This document shows positions 34,630 through 43,600 of a stretch of DNA of 64,000 nt, piece by piece. Within the stretch, counting starts at the first letter, position 1. The number at the start of each line of letters is the position of its first letter. The notes under the pieces are model-generated. The model made no database searches. It saw only the letters and a list, made by a program, of their open reading frames with translations, and was not told where the DNA came from. This DNA is from Sorangium cellulosum So ce56 (lineage in GTDB: Bacteria > Myxococcota_A > Polyangia > Polyangiales > Polyangiaceae): assembly GCF_000067165.1 (NCBI RefSeq), contig NC_010162.1:2480001-2544000 (forward strand), written 5' to 3'. Position numbers and translations under genes: made by a program.

Positions 34630-35169
34630 TCACCGGCGTTCCAGCGCGACGCCCTCGAGGCAGCGCCAGCGCTCGGTCTGCCCCGCCACGGCCCACAGCT
34701 CGATCCGGTCGGCCCACCACACCTCGTGGGCGAGCGCAAGCACCCGGGGATCCGCGGCGAGCTCCTTTCGGCGCGCGGCCGGCAGCTCGCCGTACACGAG
34801 GCTCACGTGCGGGCGAAAGGGGGCCTCGTTCGCGTTCGCGCCGAGCGCCGCCTCGGCCGCGCGGCGCAGCGCCGTGAGCGGCTCGGACGGCGTCACGTCG
34901 AGGAACACGCACTGGTGGCGGGTGCTGCCGGTGGCGGGGCCGCGCGCCTCGAGCGCGACGGGGCGGAGCGCGCCGCCGTCGCCGCGCAGCCCGCCGAGCT
35001 TCGCGGCCAGCGCGCCGCCGTCGCCGCGCAGCCCGCCGAGCAGGGTGAGGTGAGGCGCGAACGCCGGGCCCCCCGTCTCCCGGGCGAGCGCCTCGATGAG
35101 CTCCTCGAGCCGCGCGGCCGGCGCTCCGCCGGGGATGAGCCACAGAGCGAACGCCGTCTCATGCGCCAT
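34630..35169 (-). CDS. 2H phosphoesterase (cyclic phosphodiesterase-like)
   Basis: A 179-residue protein of the 2H (LigT/cyclic phosphodiesterase) superfamily. Both catalytic H-x-T/S motifs are present, H40-L-T42 and H121-V-S123, about 80 residues apart as in the family. Such enzymes open or form 2',3'-cyclic phosphates on RNA ends or small nucleotides. Residues 46-69 contain a tandem duplication (LGGLRGDGGAL twice), encoded by a 42-bp direct repeat, in a loop just after the first motif. The ATG at 35169 is used; a GTG three codons earlier is possible. It appears monocistronic. Confidence 0.75.
   Translation of the reverse strand: MAHETAFALWLIPGGAPAARLEELIEALARETGGPAFAPHLTLLGGLRGDGGALAAKLGGLRGDGGALRPVALEARGPATGSTRHQCVFLDVTPSEPLTALRRAAEAALGANANEAPFRPHVSLVYGELPAARRKELAADPRVLALAHEVWWADRIELWAVAGQTERWRCLEGVALERR
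34967..35040. repeat. 42-bp direct repeat inside the 2H phosphoesterase gene
   Basis: Two copies starting at 34967 and 35009 (AGCGCGCCGCCGTCGCCGCG and onward) are identical over about 32 bases. They add 14 residues in frame. The period of 42 matches two intergenic arrays elsewhere in the window, but the sequence is unrelated, so the shared length may be chance. Confidence 0.7.
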
Positions 35170-35319
35170 GGCCGACACCCTTTGCGCCGCCGCGCCTCGC
35201 GGGCAAGCCGCCGCGCGCCGGAGCTCGCGTGAGCGCCCCCCTCCGGCTACGGCCCGCTCAGGGCGTGCGCCGGGTGGCGGCTCGCGGCGGATGGCTCGGA
35301 TCGAGCAACGAGACGCTCC

Positions 35320-36225
35320 TCAGCCCAGCGCCGCGCGCAGGCTCCGGTAGAACGCGTCCGCGGCCCCGCCCTCGGGGATGCCCGCCGACCCGCCATCGTT
35401 CAGCTCCACCAGCATCCAGCCGCCCCCTTCCTTCTCGGCGACGTCGGCCGCGTAGAAGCGACTGCGCACGCGGCCGAGAACGGGCGCGAGCACGTCGGCG
35501 CTCGGCGGCTCACCCGGATAGTCACCGTCGGCCCAGTACGGTGCCGCGTAGAACGGCCGGCCGTCGAGCACGAAGAAGCGATGCTCGTTCACCAGCGGCA
35601 GCCTGCTCTTCGGGTGCAGCCCGATGCGTCGCAGCTCGACGAACTCCCGGAAGACGAGCCCGCCGACGACGTGGTCGTCCTGGAGGCGGAGGAAGTTGCC
35701 CACGACGCGCCGCACGTTGGCCACGTCGTCCGCCGCCGGGATGAAGCAGGCGTCGAACCACTCGTGCTTGCGGGACTTCACATAGTCCTTGAGGATCACG
35801 GCGCCCGCTCCGAACGCCTCTCGCACGTGAACGACGACGGCCTCGAGGTCGAACGTGGAGCCCGGGATCCAGATCGACCGCGCTGTGTGCTCGGCGCCGC
35901 CGATCGCCTCGTACCACTCGGGCAGGTGATAGCAGTGCTGGTACGCCGCCGGCTCCGTGATCAACCGCCGGCCACGCGCGGCGACGACCTCGCTCATGCA
36001 TCGGTAAGCATCGAGGCCCAGGATCCAGCCGCGGTAGAGCACCTCGCCCGGGCCTTCCGGCACCCGGCGGAGCTTCACGTCGCCGCCGAGGAACACCTCG
36101 AGGTCGATGAGGCCGACGTCGAAGCCCGCGCTGGCGGCATGCCGGGCTTCCTCCTCGAAGGCGCTGTCCGGCGCGGTCGGGTGCAGCGGGCTGCTCGGAA
36201 ACAGGACGAGCGGGGCAGGGAGCAT
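35320..36225 (-). CDS. ATP-grasp protein of the R2K type
   Basis: A 301-residue protein resembling ATP-grasp ligases of the R2K clade. The typical ILKDYVKSRKHEW segment (about 145-157) should hold ATP-binding lysines, and the C-terminal WMLVELNDGGSAG (about 270-282) supplies the metal-binding acidic and Asn residues. Such enzymes join a carboxylate to an amine and are often found in peptide-modification or unknown pathways. The start is odd: GGGAG directly abuts the ATG at 36225, so initiation may be weak or depend on translation of the gene 10 bases upstream. It forms a pair with that gene. Confidence 0.72.
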   Translation of the reverse strand: MLPAPLVLFPSSPLHPTAPDSAFEEEARHAASAGFDVGLIDLEVFLGGDVKLRRVPEGPGEVLYRGWILGLDAYRCMSEVVAARGRRLITEPAAYQHCYHLPEWYEAIGGAEHTARSIWIPGSTFDLEAVVVHVREAFGAGAVILKDYVKSRKHEWFDACFIPAADDVANVRRVVGNFLRLQDDHVVGGLVFREFVELRRIGLHPKSRLPLVNEHRFFVLDGRPFYAAPYWADGDYPGEPPSADVLAPVLGRVRSRFYAADVAEKEGGGWMLVELNDGGSAGIPEGGAADAFYRSLRAALG

Positions 36226-36235
36226 CTCCCAGACG

Positions 36236-37132
36236 CTATCCGACGACGCGGCGGGGCGGCGGCGGATTCCAGTTCCACACCATGGGCTCCGGCGGTAGCC
36301 AGGGCGGTGGAGCTCCCTCCCAGCCGTTCAGCGCGATCGGCGCGCCCGCCTTGTCGCCCGGTACGCAACGTAGCGCCGGCCCGCCGAGCTGGTCGCGCCG
36401 CGCCCAGAAATCGCCGTTGCTCATCCGGGACCGCAGCTCCGTGCCGTGCACGCTCGAGGGCAAGAGCGGCCGGTGCGCACCCGCCTCATCGCGGTAACGG
36501 ACCGGCTGCCCGTCGGGCTTCAGGGCCGAGCCAAAGGCGATGTGGTGATCGACCTCGACCGTCGCCCGGAGATCGGGCGGGTTGCCGTCGTGCGCGTCGA
36601 GCGCGGGCGCGAACAGCCACTCCGGGTACCTGGGCTCGTACCACCACAGGAGCGGCTCGGGCTGGAGGTTGCCGTTCCAGCAACAGACCGCCACCGGCCA
36701 GCCGGGGTAGTAGGCCTCGAACGCCTGAAGCATGCGATCGTTGATCGCAGGCCGCTTGGGCTCCGGGACCTGCCCGAGGACGGAGAGCACCGCGCGCGGC
36801 GACTCGGCGAGCACCACCGCATAGCTGCCCACGTCGAAGACCACGGCCCGGGCGGCCCCGACCGCGGCGAACGGCGGCGGGCCGTAGCTTGGCGGGATCG
36901 GCCGGCGCGTCGCCTGGCGGATGTCCTCGAGGAAGGTGCGGAACGGGCGCGTGTCGACCGCGTTCTGCGGGCCGATCCGCGTGGCCGGGATCGGCAGGAT
37001 CATGGCGTTCGGGCCGGAGGTCGACGCCGTGTTCTGGTAGGCGAGGACGTGGACGTAAAGGCCGTTCCACTGCGCATCGCCGGCATAGAGGAGGGTGCTG
37101 GAGAGCCTCGCGGGGGAGAAGGTGCAGCACAT
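36236..37132 (-). CDS. Conserved hypothetical protein starting MCCTFS
   Basis: A 298-residue soluble protein of unknown function, beginning MCCTFSPARLSSTLLYAG. It has a mixed alpha/beta character, with a stretch NAMILPIPA near 42 and a Pro/Trp-rich end (MVWNWNPPPPRR). Two adjacent cysteines directly follow the start Met, a placing that recalls N-terminal-nucleophile proteins once Met is removed, but no other hallmark of that fold was confirmed. No signal peptide is visible. It ends 10 bases before the ATP-grasp gene, so the two probably share a transcript and perhaps a pathway. The ATG at 37132 is favoured because upstream residues are Arg-rich and unstructured. Confidence 0.62.
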   Translation of the reverse strand: MCCTFSPARLSSTLLYAGDAQWNGLYVHVLAYQNTASTSGPNAMILPIPATRIGPQNAVDTRPFRTFLEDIRQATRRPIPPSYGPPPFAAVGAARAVVFDVGSYAVVLAESPRAVLSVLGQVPEPKRPAINDRMLQAFEAYYPGWPVAVCCWNGNLQPEPLLWWYEPRYPEWLFAPALDAHDGNPPDLRATVEVDHHIAFGSALKPDGQPVRYRDEAGAHRPLLPSSVHGTELRSRMSNGDFWARRDQLGGPALRCVPGDKAGAPIALNGWEGAPPPWLPPEPMVWNWNPPPPRRVVG

Positions 37133-37235
37133 GGTCGCTGCAGGATACACGAACAGGAGCCTTTCACCCCATCGTCGGCGGATGAGCCGCGGGCGCCGCG
37201 GGCGCCTGTCGGATCCTCCGGCAGGCTGGGTGGCG

Positions 37236-38288
37236 TCAGCGTGCACCTCGGAGTGCACCTGCGAGTTGTCGCGTGAGATCGGCCGCTGGCACTTCCTTGC
37301 ACCCGCTGGCGTTTTGCCCCGCCCAGAGCGGCGAGAAGTCGCCGCTGCCCTGGCTTTCGGCCTTGGCGCGCAGGGGCGCGATGGCCGATGTCGCCAAGGG
37401 AAAAGCTGGCACGGCGCCGCTCATCGGCCCAAGCTCCCTCATGATGCGGTTCACGATGCCCCGAGCGGGTCGCCCGGTGAATACATTGGTGAGCGCCGTG
37501 ATGCTGGCTGCGCCGCTCGCGAGCGCCGCGCGATGCACCCTGCTCGTGGTGGCCTCGGGGCACAACAGGTAGGCCGTCCCGATCTGCACGCCGGCCGCAC
37601 CGAGCGCCATGGCGGCCGCGACACCCCTCGCGTCCGCGATGCCGCCCGCGGCGATGACGGGGATCTTCACGGCGTCCACGATCTGCGGCACCAGCGCGAA
37701 GGTGCCGAGCTGTACGCCGAGATCGTCGGACAGGAAGCTGCCGCGATGACCGCCCGCCTCGATGCCCTGGGCGATGACCGCGTCGACGCCGCGCGCCTCC
37801 AGCCAGCGCGCCTCGTCGACCGTCGTGGCAGAGGACAGGATCTTCGCGCCCGAGCGGCGCACCCGCGAGAGCAAAGCCTCCGAGGGCAGGCCGAAGTGAA
37901 AGCTCACCACAGCAGGCCTGAGCTCGTCGAGCACATCCGCGGCCTCATCGCTGAAGGGCAACCGGCCGGGGCCGGCCGGGATGGCGCTTGCGTCGACGCC
38001 GAGCTCGGCGAAGTACGGCGAGAGCCGGGCACGCCAGATCGCTTCTTGCTGGGCGTTGGGCTCGGGCCGCGTGTGACAGAAGAAGTTCACGTTGAACGGC
38101 CTCGTGGTCTGCGCTCGGATGGCCGCCAGCTCCTTGCGCAGGGCGTCCGGGCCCAGCATGGCGCCGGGCAGCGAACCGAGCCCACCAGCGCTGGAGACCG
38201 CGACCGCGAGCGCGCTGCCCTGCACGCCGGCCATGGGGGCCTGGATGATTGGAAGATCGATTCCAAGGAGCTCGTGCAGCGTCGTCAT
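37236..38288 (-). CDS. Nitronate monooxygenase family flavoprotein
   Basis: A 350-residue TIM-barrel flavoenzyme of the nitronate monooxygenase (2-nitropropane dioxygenase) family. Recognisable parts are the N-terminal LPIIQAPMAGVQGSALAVAV, the AQGIEAGGHRG phosphate/flavin-binding and catalytic His region (about 170-182), PVIAAGGIADARGV (about 212-225) and GVQIGTAYLLCPEA. It oxidises alkyl nitronates with oxygen using FMN. The ATG at 38288 is preceded by GGAG at seven bases. It is probably transcribed alone. A related enoyl-reductase role (FabK-like) is less likely because no fatty-acid genes adjoin it. Confidence 0.88.
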   Translation of the reverse strand: MTTLHELLGIDLPIIQAPMAGVQGSALAVAVSSAGGLGSLPGAMLGPDALRKELAAIRAQTTRPFNVNFFCHTRPEPNAQQEAIWRARLSPYFAELGVDASAIPAGPGRLPFSDEAADVLDELRPAVVSFHFGLPSEALLSRVRRSGAKILSSATTVDEARWLEARGVDAVIAQGIEAGGHRGSFLSDDLGVQLGTFALVPQIVDAVKIPVIAAGGIADARGVAAAMALGAAGVQIGTAYLLCPEATTSRVHRAALASGAASITALTNVFTGRPARGIVNRIMRELGPMSGAVPAFPLATSAIAPLRAKAESQGSGDFSPLWAGQNASGCKEVPAADLTRQLAGALRGAR

Positions 38289-38438
38289 GAGAATCTCCAG
38301 ATCCACTGCCGAGGCAGAGTCCCGCTTTTGTACTTTTTCGCCCAACAAAGAGCGTTCGGCCGTGGGATCTGAGCATAAGCGAACGGCCCATCGGTGGCAA
38401 CGCCGGGTTGGGCGGCACATGCTCACCTGCACGATGCG

Positions 38439-39410
38439 CTAGTCGTTCCTCTGCCAGTACGAAGGTCGACATGAGGTGTCGGGGATGAGCGTGGCTCGGG
38501 GATTCGGGCCTGGATCTCCGAGGGCGCGCTGAACACCGTCAGCTCGCTCGCAACGAACCGGGGCATCGCTCTTGCGGTAGGACTGAGAGCTGGTTTCATA
38601 GTCGAGGTGCCACGTGACGGACCACGTCGAGCCATGAGTCCTTGCGAGCCAATCCGGGGCGCCAGTCGCCAGATGCTCGGATTCCAGAAAATAGAGCCGC
38701 TTCCATCCATGTTTCGATTCAGGCAGAGGCACTACATGGCCAACGCCGTCGAACACGGTGCGAACGCATGCCGGAGGCTCCTGGGACACGACCACGCGCG
38801 TTCCCATTTGTGTTGGCGACGCGCTGAATGTCACCCTGTGGTCCTCGCGGCCGTCCGCGTTGATGTCGCCGATCGACTCGACGTTGGGCGCTTCGCTGTC
38901 GAACGGAAGAACCCCAAATAGCGCGTCTTTCGCGGCGCATGACGCCTCCGCGAGATACCGCGCCTGGAAGAAGACGGCACAGTTGCTGATGTCTCTGGGG
39001 GCACCCACGTCTGGCCAGCTGAACCCAAGTTGATAAACGCCCGCCGGCAGCTCGATCGTGCGCTCTTCCTCGATCCTCGTCAATTCCGTGCTGCCTTGCC
39101 GGAGTGACGGCGTGATACCCGTAGCAGGGCACCCTGGCGCCTTGAGCCACACCAATGCTCGTTCGCGAAGTCGGAACGCGTGGGAGCCAGGGCTGCTCGC
39201 GACAGCGGTGATTTGCAGGCTGACAACGTCTTGCGTGGCAGCGCTTGGCAAGCCTGGCTGTTTCGATGCTGGCGAGCTATTATTTGATATTTCTTGGGCG
39301 GGGGATGGCGGTCGAGTTGCAGAGCCGTGGGGCAGCGGCGACGGGCCATTTCGGGCACAGCCGGCGTGCAACAGAAGTATCACGAGTAGCGGTGCTTGTG
39401 TCGCTTTCAT
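38439..39410 (-). CDS. Hypothetical lipoprotein
   Basis: A 323-residue lipoprotein with lipobox LLHAGC (Cys18) and a Ser/Pro-rich linker to about 60. The mature part has scattered cysteines and a DINADGREDHRVTF stretch (about 181-194) resembling an FG-GAP or EF-hand-like calcium-binding loop. No named domain was recognised. Base composition is noticeably less GC-rich than the neighbours, which suggests either recent acquisition or weak selection on codon use. No operon partner is evident. Confidence 0.65.
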   Translation of the reverse strand: MKATQAPLLVILLLHAGCARNGPSPLPHGSATRPPSPAQEISNNSSPASKQPGLPSAATQDVVSLQITAVASSPGSHAFRLRERALVWLKAPGCPATGITPSLRQGSTELTRIEEERTIELPAGVYQLGFSWPDVGAPRDISNCAVFFQARYLAEASCAAKDALFGVLPFDSEAPNVESIGDINADGREDHRVTFSASPTQMGTRVVVSQEPPACVRTVFDGVGHVVPLPESKHGWKRLYFLESEHLATGAPDWLARTHGSTWSVTWHLDYETSSQSYRKSDAPVRCERADGVQRALGDPGPNPRATLIPDTSCRPSYWQRND

Positions 39411-39812
39411 GCGCAGGTTGGTTAGTTTGTCTAACTATCAGTCGATTGGTCGGCCGAGGCCGCGGGACGAGGTCTGTCCAGTGGACAGTTCGGTAAGTCG
39501 TTCAACATGGTCGTGGAGCAGAGCCGTCCGACCACGGCTCGCCGCCGGTGTGCGGGTTCGACTGGCCTTGGCGATATGTTCGAGGCAGGTCGCGGGGGGG
39601 GCAAGGACGAAGTGCCGGCGGCCTCCGCTCCGAGCAGGCAGCCGACGAGCGTGCCCCCGATGTTGATGCCGAGGCTGGCCCAACCTTGCCGGAACTGTCG
39701 TGGCCGCCGTGGATGGGCGGGCCGCCCAACGCCAGACACGGCCGAGAGTTCCACGGTTTCCGATCCGCGGCGTGCGCGGCGCGGCTACACTGCGCGGCCC
39801 GTGGACTCCGTG
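39411..39812. promoter_or_regulatory. Divergent intergenic region with palindromes
   Basis: 402 bases between the lipoprotein and DoxX genes. Near the lipoprotein start are GTTAGTTTGTCTAAC (39421-39435) and the 15-base perfect palindrome CTGTCCAGTGGACAG (39474-39488), both candidate operators. A minus-strand open frame covering most of the gap has a short hydrophobic stretch but no domain and no good start, so it is not called as a gene. Confidence 0.4.
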
Positions 39813-40478
39813 ATGGACCGCATCGAGGCGACGGTCGCCTGGCTCCGGCAGCGCCGGTGGGCGCACCTCGCCGTGGTGAACCTGCGCATCCTGATCGGCT
39901 TCGCGTTCCTGCCGGCGGGGCTGAAGAAGATCCTCGGCGAGCCGTTCACGGATCCGGGGAATCGCGGCCCGTTCCACGAGTTCTTGCACGCGTTCCACGC
40001 GACCGGGCACTTCTACACGTTCGTGGGCGTGGTCCAGCTGGTGGCCGCGACGCTGCTCATGACGCAGCGGTTCGCGACGGCCGGCGCATTCTTGGCGCTG
40101 CCGGTGACGGGCGCGATCCTGGCGTTCTGCTGGAGCACGGCGGTCGTCCCGACGGCGAGCGTCGTCACGCTGATGTTCGCGGGCCTGGTCGGGCTGGCGC
40201 TGTGGGACGTCGAGCGGTGGCGCGGCGTCCTCGACGCGCCGGACGCCGCGCCGCGGGCCGCGCGTGCCTCGTCACCAGCGCCGATCGACCTGCGGCTGTG
40301 GAGCCTGTGCGGGGCGGCCATCCTGGCGGCGTACCTCGCGACGTGTCTGCTCAGCGGCGGCATCTACCGGCCGCGCGGGCCCGCGTTCGATGAGCCGGGG
40401 TTCTACGTGCTGATGGCGCTGCCGCTGTTCCCGATCGTGACCGCGCTCATCGATCGTCGCCGGCGCGCGAGGCGCTGA
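39813..40478 (+). CDS. DoxX-like membrane protein
   Basis: A 221-residue integral membrane protein with about five hydrophobic segments. The first carries the family pattern LRILIGFAFLPAGLKKILGE (about 24-43); others lie near 68-84, 90-105, 110-130 and 170-190. DoxX proteins are small four-helix membrane proteins of uncertain role, often linked to redox or oxidative-stress functions. The ATG at 39813 is chosen; a GTG four codons upstream is in frame. It is convergent with the giant kinase gene. Confidence 0.72.
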   Translation: MDRIEATVAWLRQRRWAHLAVVNLRILIGFAFLPAGLKKILGEPFTDPGNRGPFHEFLHAFHATGHFYTFVGVVQLVAATLLMTQRFATAGAFLALPVTGAILAFCWSTAVVPTASVVTLMFAGLVGLALWDVERWRGVLDAPDAAPRAARASSPAPIDLRLWSLCGAAILAAYLATCLLSGGIYRPRGPAFDEPGFYVLMALPLFPIVTALIDRRRRARR

Positions 40479-40486
40479 CGCCCCGG

Positions 40487-40630
40487 TCAGGGCGTCGATC
40501 GCGTCGCGCACTGCATGAACGCGCTGTTCTGCCTCTCCCGGAACCTGACGGCCGGCCCGCCGTGCACCGTCGGGTTGTTCGGTGTGCCGCTCATCGTGCC
40601 GCAGTAGAGGTGCCCTTGCAGCGGTGTCAT
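40487..40630 (-). CDS. Possible 47-residue ORF or gene relic
   Basis: A short open frame begins at the ATG at 40630 and encodes MTPLQGHLYCGTMSGTPNNP and about 27 more residues, ending in a stop at 40489. It lies just after the stop of the giant histidine-kinase gene on the same strand. The composition looks like the end of a secreted protein (Cys, Gly, Asn) rather than random GC-rich frame, so it may be a remnant of a larger gene. There is no clear ribosome site. Confidence 0.25.
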   Translation of the reverse strand: MTPLQGHLYCGTMSGTPNNPTVHGGPAVRFRERQNSAFMQCATRSTP

Positions 40631-40669
40631 GCTCCGGCGGCACCCTCACGAAGCCGCTCGAGGCAACCG

Positions 40670-43600
40670 CTACGACGCCAAATCTCCCGCGCGCTCGGTC
40701 GAGAACGGCAGCTCGACGCAGAAGGTCGAGCCCCGGCCGACCTCGCTCGACACGCGAATTCGGCCGCCGTGCGCCTCGACGATGGTGCGGGTGATGTAGA
40801 GGCCGAGCCCGAGCCCCCCGTAATTCTTCGACGAGACGCCGCGGCGAAATCGTTCGAAGAGCTGCGCCTGCACTTCGGCCGGGATCCCGATCCCACGGTC
40901 CGTCACCGAGAGCCGCGCGATCCGATCTCCCCGGGTGATCGCGATGTCGATCGGCTGGCGCTCCCCGAACTTGATCGCGTTGGTGAGGAGGTTGGTCACG
41001 ACCTGCTCCAGGCGGTGCGGGTCCCACCGGCCGATGACCGGCTGCTCCGCGCGCACGGCGACCGCGCTGCCTGACTGCGCGATCTGATCGCCGAGGTGGG
41101 CGACGACCTCGTCGACGAGCGCGCGCAGCTCGACGGGCGCTGTGTACAGCTCGAGCCTCCCCGCCTGGATCCGGGAGGCGTCGAGGAGCATATCGACGAG
41201 GTCGGTGAGGCGCTTGACCTGGCGGCCAGAGAGGGCGACCGCGGAACGCACGCGCTCGACGTCCATGCCCCGCGCGAGCCTTTGCCCCAGCGATTGAATG
41301 GCGAGCTGCAGGCTGGTGAGCGGGGTGCGGAGCTCGTGCGAGGCGATAGAAAGGAACTCGTCCCGCAGGTGCACGGCCTCCTCCGCTGCCGTGCGCGCCC
41401 GCCGCTCGTCCAGGAGGAGCTGATCGCGCTGCTGCTCGGCGCGCACGCGCGCGGTGACGTCGCGGAAGCTCCAGACCCGCCCGACCACGCGCCCGCCGAG
41501 GCGCTGGGGCTGCGAATAACGCTCGAAGACGCGCCCGTCCGCGAACGGGATGGCATCGAAGCTGGACTCCTCGGGCGAGGCATAGAGAGCGCGGATCCTC
41601 TGCAGGAACGCCTCGGGATCGAGGACCTGGTCGCTGGCGAACGTACGGAACGTGTCGTCCGACCCGGTGGAGAGGATCTCGTCCGGGATGCGCCACATCG
41701 CCGCGAACCTGCGATTCTGACGCACGACGTGCTGCTCGTCGTCGACGACGAGGATGCCGTCCGCCGTCGATTCGAGCGTGGCCTCGAGGCGCGAGTAGGA
41801 ATGGCGGAGCACCTCCTCGGCGCGCCGTCGCTCCGCGTTCTCCTGCTGCAGATCCGTATAGAGGCGCGCATTCTCGATGGAGTTGGCCGCCTGGGCCGAA
41901 AGGAGCCGGATCACCTCGACGCGATCGGGGGTGAAGGCAGAGCGGGTGAGGTCGTTTTCGAGATAGATCACGCCGGCGAGGCGGCCCTTGTAGACGAGGG
42001 GCGCGGCGAGCGAGGAGCGCGGCGCTCCGCCGGCGCAGCAGGGATCGCGCCCGAACGGCCCGTCGATCGCGAGGTCGTCGAGCAGGACGGTCTCGCGCGT
42101 CCGCGCCACGTACGTGACGACGCTGGCCGGCAGGTCCTCGCGGCCCTCGAGGGGCGCCGCGCCGAGCACGTGGACCGACGCATCCCGGATGTGGTGCTCG
42201 GCCTCGACGACGAGCCGTCCGTCACGCAGGAGCAGGAGGACGCCGCGCCGCGCGCCGGCGTTCTCGACCATGATGCGCATGAGCGCGTCGAGCAGGCGGT
42301 CGAGGACGATCTCGCCCGAGATGGCCTGGGAGGCCTTGAGCACCGAGCCGACGTCGAGCGCGGCGCCGGCCTGCGGGCTCCTCTCGCCGCGGAGGCTCTC
42401 GCCCGGGACGAGGTCGGGGTACGCGTGCTCGATGCGCCGCATCGCCTCCGTCGCGCCCCAGCGGCCGTACGCCCTGTGCGCCTTGGTGAGGTAGGCGCCG
42501 GCGATGGTGGTCTTGCCGAGCGCGCGGAAGCAGAGGCCCGCGAGCTCGTTGCCGAGCGCCTCGTCGTGGAGATAGCCGCCGCGCTGCGCGAGCGCGATCG
42601 CATCGTCGTAGCGGTCCCCGGCGGCGCGCGCGTCGCCGCGGGCGCGCTCGAGCTCGGCGAGGAGGAGGGCGCGGCGGTGCGCCACGTTCTCCGGGCAGAG
42701 GTCCGCCCAGCGCGAGAGTTTTTCGGCGGAGACCTCGGCGCGGGCGAGGAAGAGCGCGCGCTCCTCCGGGGAGACGACGTCCGCCGCCTGCGTGAACGCG
42801 ATTCCCGCGTAGCAATGGAACGCGGGGTTGCCATGCCAGGCCGCCACGGCCGGGATTTCGATGTGCGGCAAGAGCGCGGCGCGCGCCGCTTCCTCGAACG
42901 CCCCCTGGAAGACGCAGAGGACGACGATGTAGAAGTGGGCGAAGAAGAACGAGGCCTGGTTGTCGATGCGGCGGGACTCCTCGATCACCTCGTCGATATC
43001 GACCCACGCCCCCTTGAGCGTGGCGGGGCGCTCGGTCTCGACAGAGAGCTGGTGCGCGATCTGTCCGACCGCGCCGACCATCCAGGTGATGGCATTGAAC
43101 TCGTCGAGCTTGCGCATCGGCTGGTAGCCCTGCGCCTCGGCGAGGAGGTCGGAGAGCGGGAGGCCGCGGAGGAGGCTGTTCGTGATGCCATTGACCGTGT
43201 TGTAGAAAGACCAGATGTACTGGCCCGTCTCGAGCCCGGCGTGCACCCCGGCGACCAGCGACGCCTTGCAGGCGGCGTAGCCCTCTCGCCAATGCTGGAC
43301 GAAGGCGCCCCACATATTGCGGAGCATCGCCTCGGACTTCTTGTCCGTGTAGCGGTCCGCGAGGTCGATGGCGGCGCGGCCGAAGCGGTAGCCGAGCGCG
43401 ATGTCGCCGCGGGCGCACAGGAGCATCCCGAAGTTCATGCAGCCGAAGATCGAGTTCTTCGAGAGCCCGTGGCGCAGCGTGTTCTCGAGGATCTTCGCGA
43501 CCGTGATGCCGAGGTTGTTCGTGGCCAGGAAGTAACAGGGGAGAAAGAGCTCCTGGAGCACGTCCTGCATGGCGAGGATCTCCGGGTCCCCGAGCGGCGG

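Noticed and set aside
39431..39754. Possible small membrane protein (GWASLGINIGGTLVGCLLG)
   Set aside because: Only one hydrophobic stretch, no ribosome site and no recognised family; it may be a relic, so it is not called.
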